DNA of 64,000 nucleotides from Phytophthora colocasiae (taxonomy: Eukaryota; Oomycota; Peronosporomycetes; Peronosporales; Peronosporaceae): contig JAGKQI010000093.1 in the NCBI GenBank assembly GCA_018806915.1, positions 62,001 to 126,000 on the forward strand, written 5' to 3'. This document shows positions 63,122 through 64,000 of this stretch, piece by piece. A program made the translations under genes and the position numbers. Position 1 is the first letter of the stretch, and every line of letters begins with the position of its first letter. The notes under the pieces were generated by a model. That model made no database searches, had not been told where the DNA came from, and saw only the letters and a program-made list of their open reading frames with translations.

Positions 63122-64000
63122 ATGCTCGTGAGCAACAACGACGAGGAACCAACCCTCGCCGAAGCCAACCGGCCGCCGGACGCCAAGGCCGGCGACATCG
63201 AAGTTAAGACCGAATGGGCCCGTGACGACGTGCACGGACTCGCATTGAGTCTAAAGAGCCCTTTGGCGCACGAAATGGCAGCCATGTTAAGGCCCAAGGA
63301 ACAATCCAAAGCTGCATCGAATGAAGATGAAGCTGTACCGACAGTTGAGGACGACGATCTGCCAATACTCGAGAGCAATCGCCCGTCATGTGCGAATCAC
63401 CAGGAGACAGTCATGATCGATTCAACGGTGGACGAGCCGATGGATCGGTTGAGTGACAGCGTACCGGAAGGAGAACTGCACGTTTGGGTGTATGAATCCC
63501 GTCAACTATCCGCTCAATGGCCCTTAACCGACGCAGTGTACAACGAGCACAAGCTCAGTGTGAGGTGCACTCTGCTGGGCGCAGTGCAGCAGTCGCCGTG
63601 CAACATCTCGGGAAACAAGAGCAACCCGGTGTGGCGAACGGCGCGCGACGGCGCCCGCGACGGAATGGGGGGACACTTTGCATGGGCTTTGGGACAGCCG
63701 GAAGAAACGGCAGGTGAAGCTGGCGCAGGCGTCGAAGCCAGCGAGTGCAAGCTCGAGATCGACGTGGTGTGCGGCACACGCACTGTCGCGTCAGCTAGTG
63801 TCGCACTGGAAGATCTTCTGCTTTCCTCCAAGGCGCGCGCGTTCGAGGAAGACGCGTCCGACGGCAGTGGCAAGGTGATTCGTCTGAGTCCACATTGGTT
63901 ACCCCTGGCTGGAAACGACGCCGGTTTGCTACAAATTTCGCTCGAGTTCGTGCCCGTCCCACCACGCGAAAGCTGCGAGCTCATGAGTATCAGAAGCTCC
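63122..64000 (+). CDS. 5' part of a gene with a C2-like domain (runs off the window)
   Basis: From ATG at 63122 (MLVSNNDEEPTLAEAN) the frame is open to the window end, 293 codons. An acidic N-terminal region of about 115 residues is followed by a C2-like pattern: EGELHVWVYESRQLS, HKLSVRCTLLG, NKSNPVWRT, CKLEIDVVCG and LLQISLEFVPVP. C2 domains bind membranes, often with calcium. The aspartates that hold calcium are not evident here. What follows is outside the window, so the full role is unknown. The start is the first in-frame ATG seen and could be wrong. Confidence 0.6.
   Translation, partial: MLVSNNDEEPTLAEANRPPDAKAGDIEVKTEWARDDVHGLALSLKSPLAHEMAAMLRPKEQSKAASNEDEAVPTVEDDDLPILESNRPSCANHQETVMIDSTVDEPMDRLSDSVPEGELHVWVYESRQLSAQWPLTDAVYNEHKLSVRCTLLGAVQQSPCNISGNKSNPVWRTARDGARDGMGGHFAWALGQPEETAGEAGAGVEASECKLEIDVVCGTRTVASASVALEDLLLSSKARAFEEDASDGSGKVIRLSPHWLPLAGNDAGLLQISLEFVPVPPRESCELMSIRSS

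Noticed and set aside
63514..63984. 156-residue minus-strand frame
   Set aside because: Antisense of the C2-like gene, which is open to the window end on the plus strand.

Overview
The window looks like nuclear DNA of a Phytophthora-like oomycete. This rests on GT-AG introns of about 60-80 bases, the mixture of Ty3/gypsy, Ty1/copia, Crypton and Mutator-like elements, and on protein types (oomycete R1R2R3 MYB, TKL-like receptor, Myb/SANT-like element protein). No rRNA, tRNA gene or CRISPR array was found. The species is an inference.

Layout. Positions 1-12628 are a broken mosaic of Ty3/gypsy elements: a pol fragment (+), a gag with several breaks (+), an RNase H-integrase-chromodomain pol (-), a second coiled-coil gag (+), and an inverted copy of the first element's LTR and gag start, giving inverted arms of about 1.7 kb. 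Positions 12690-20900 hold a Mutator-like remnant, a Myb/SANT-like gene, a SET-domain gene and two decayed Crypton tyrosine recombinases, one with a 524-base tandem duplication.

Positions 21119-49200 are the most coherent part. They form a tandem array of TauD/TfdA-type Fe(II)/2-oxoglutarate dioxygenases (three, all -) and POT/PTR-type transporters (four, all +), mostly as divergent pairs that share an upstream region. Mobile elements have hit the array repeatedly. POT copy 2 is split by a 2.1-kb LTR element without pol (target duplication CTTCA) and by a 5.3-kb copia element (target duplication GTTTG). TauD copy 2 is split by a 5.3-kb Mutator-like element (target duplication GGCAACACT) that carries a SWIM-type transposase and a Ulp1/C48-type peptidase. 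In each case removing the insert leaves an open frame. POT copy 3 has two small indels and is probably dead.

Positions 49310-64000 are ordinary gene space: an NADPH-dependent FMN reductase-like gene with a frame break, a secreted and membrane-anchored GIN/DUF2807-like protein beside a 57-residue protein with the same tail, a four-exon R1R2R3 MYB gene, a glutamine-rich protein with a C2HC knuckle, a receptor-like pseudokinase, and the 5' part of a C2-like gene that runs off the end.

The pairing of a dioxygenase that may open sulfonate-type substrates with a proton-coupled solute carrier suggests an uptake-plus-catabolism module that expanded locally and is now losing members to transposons. 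The substrate cannot be read from the sequence.
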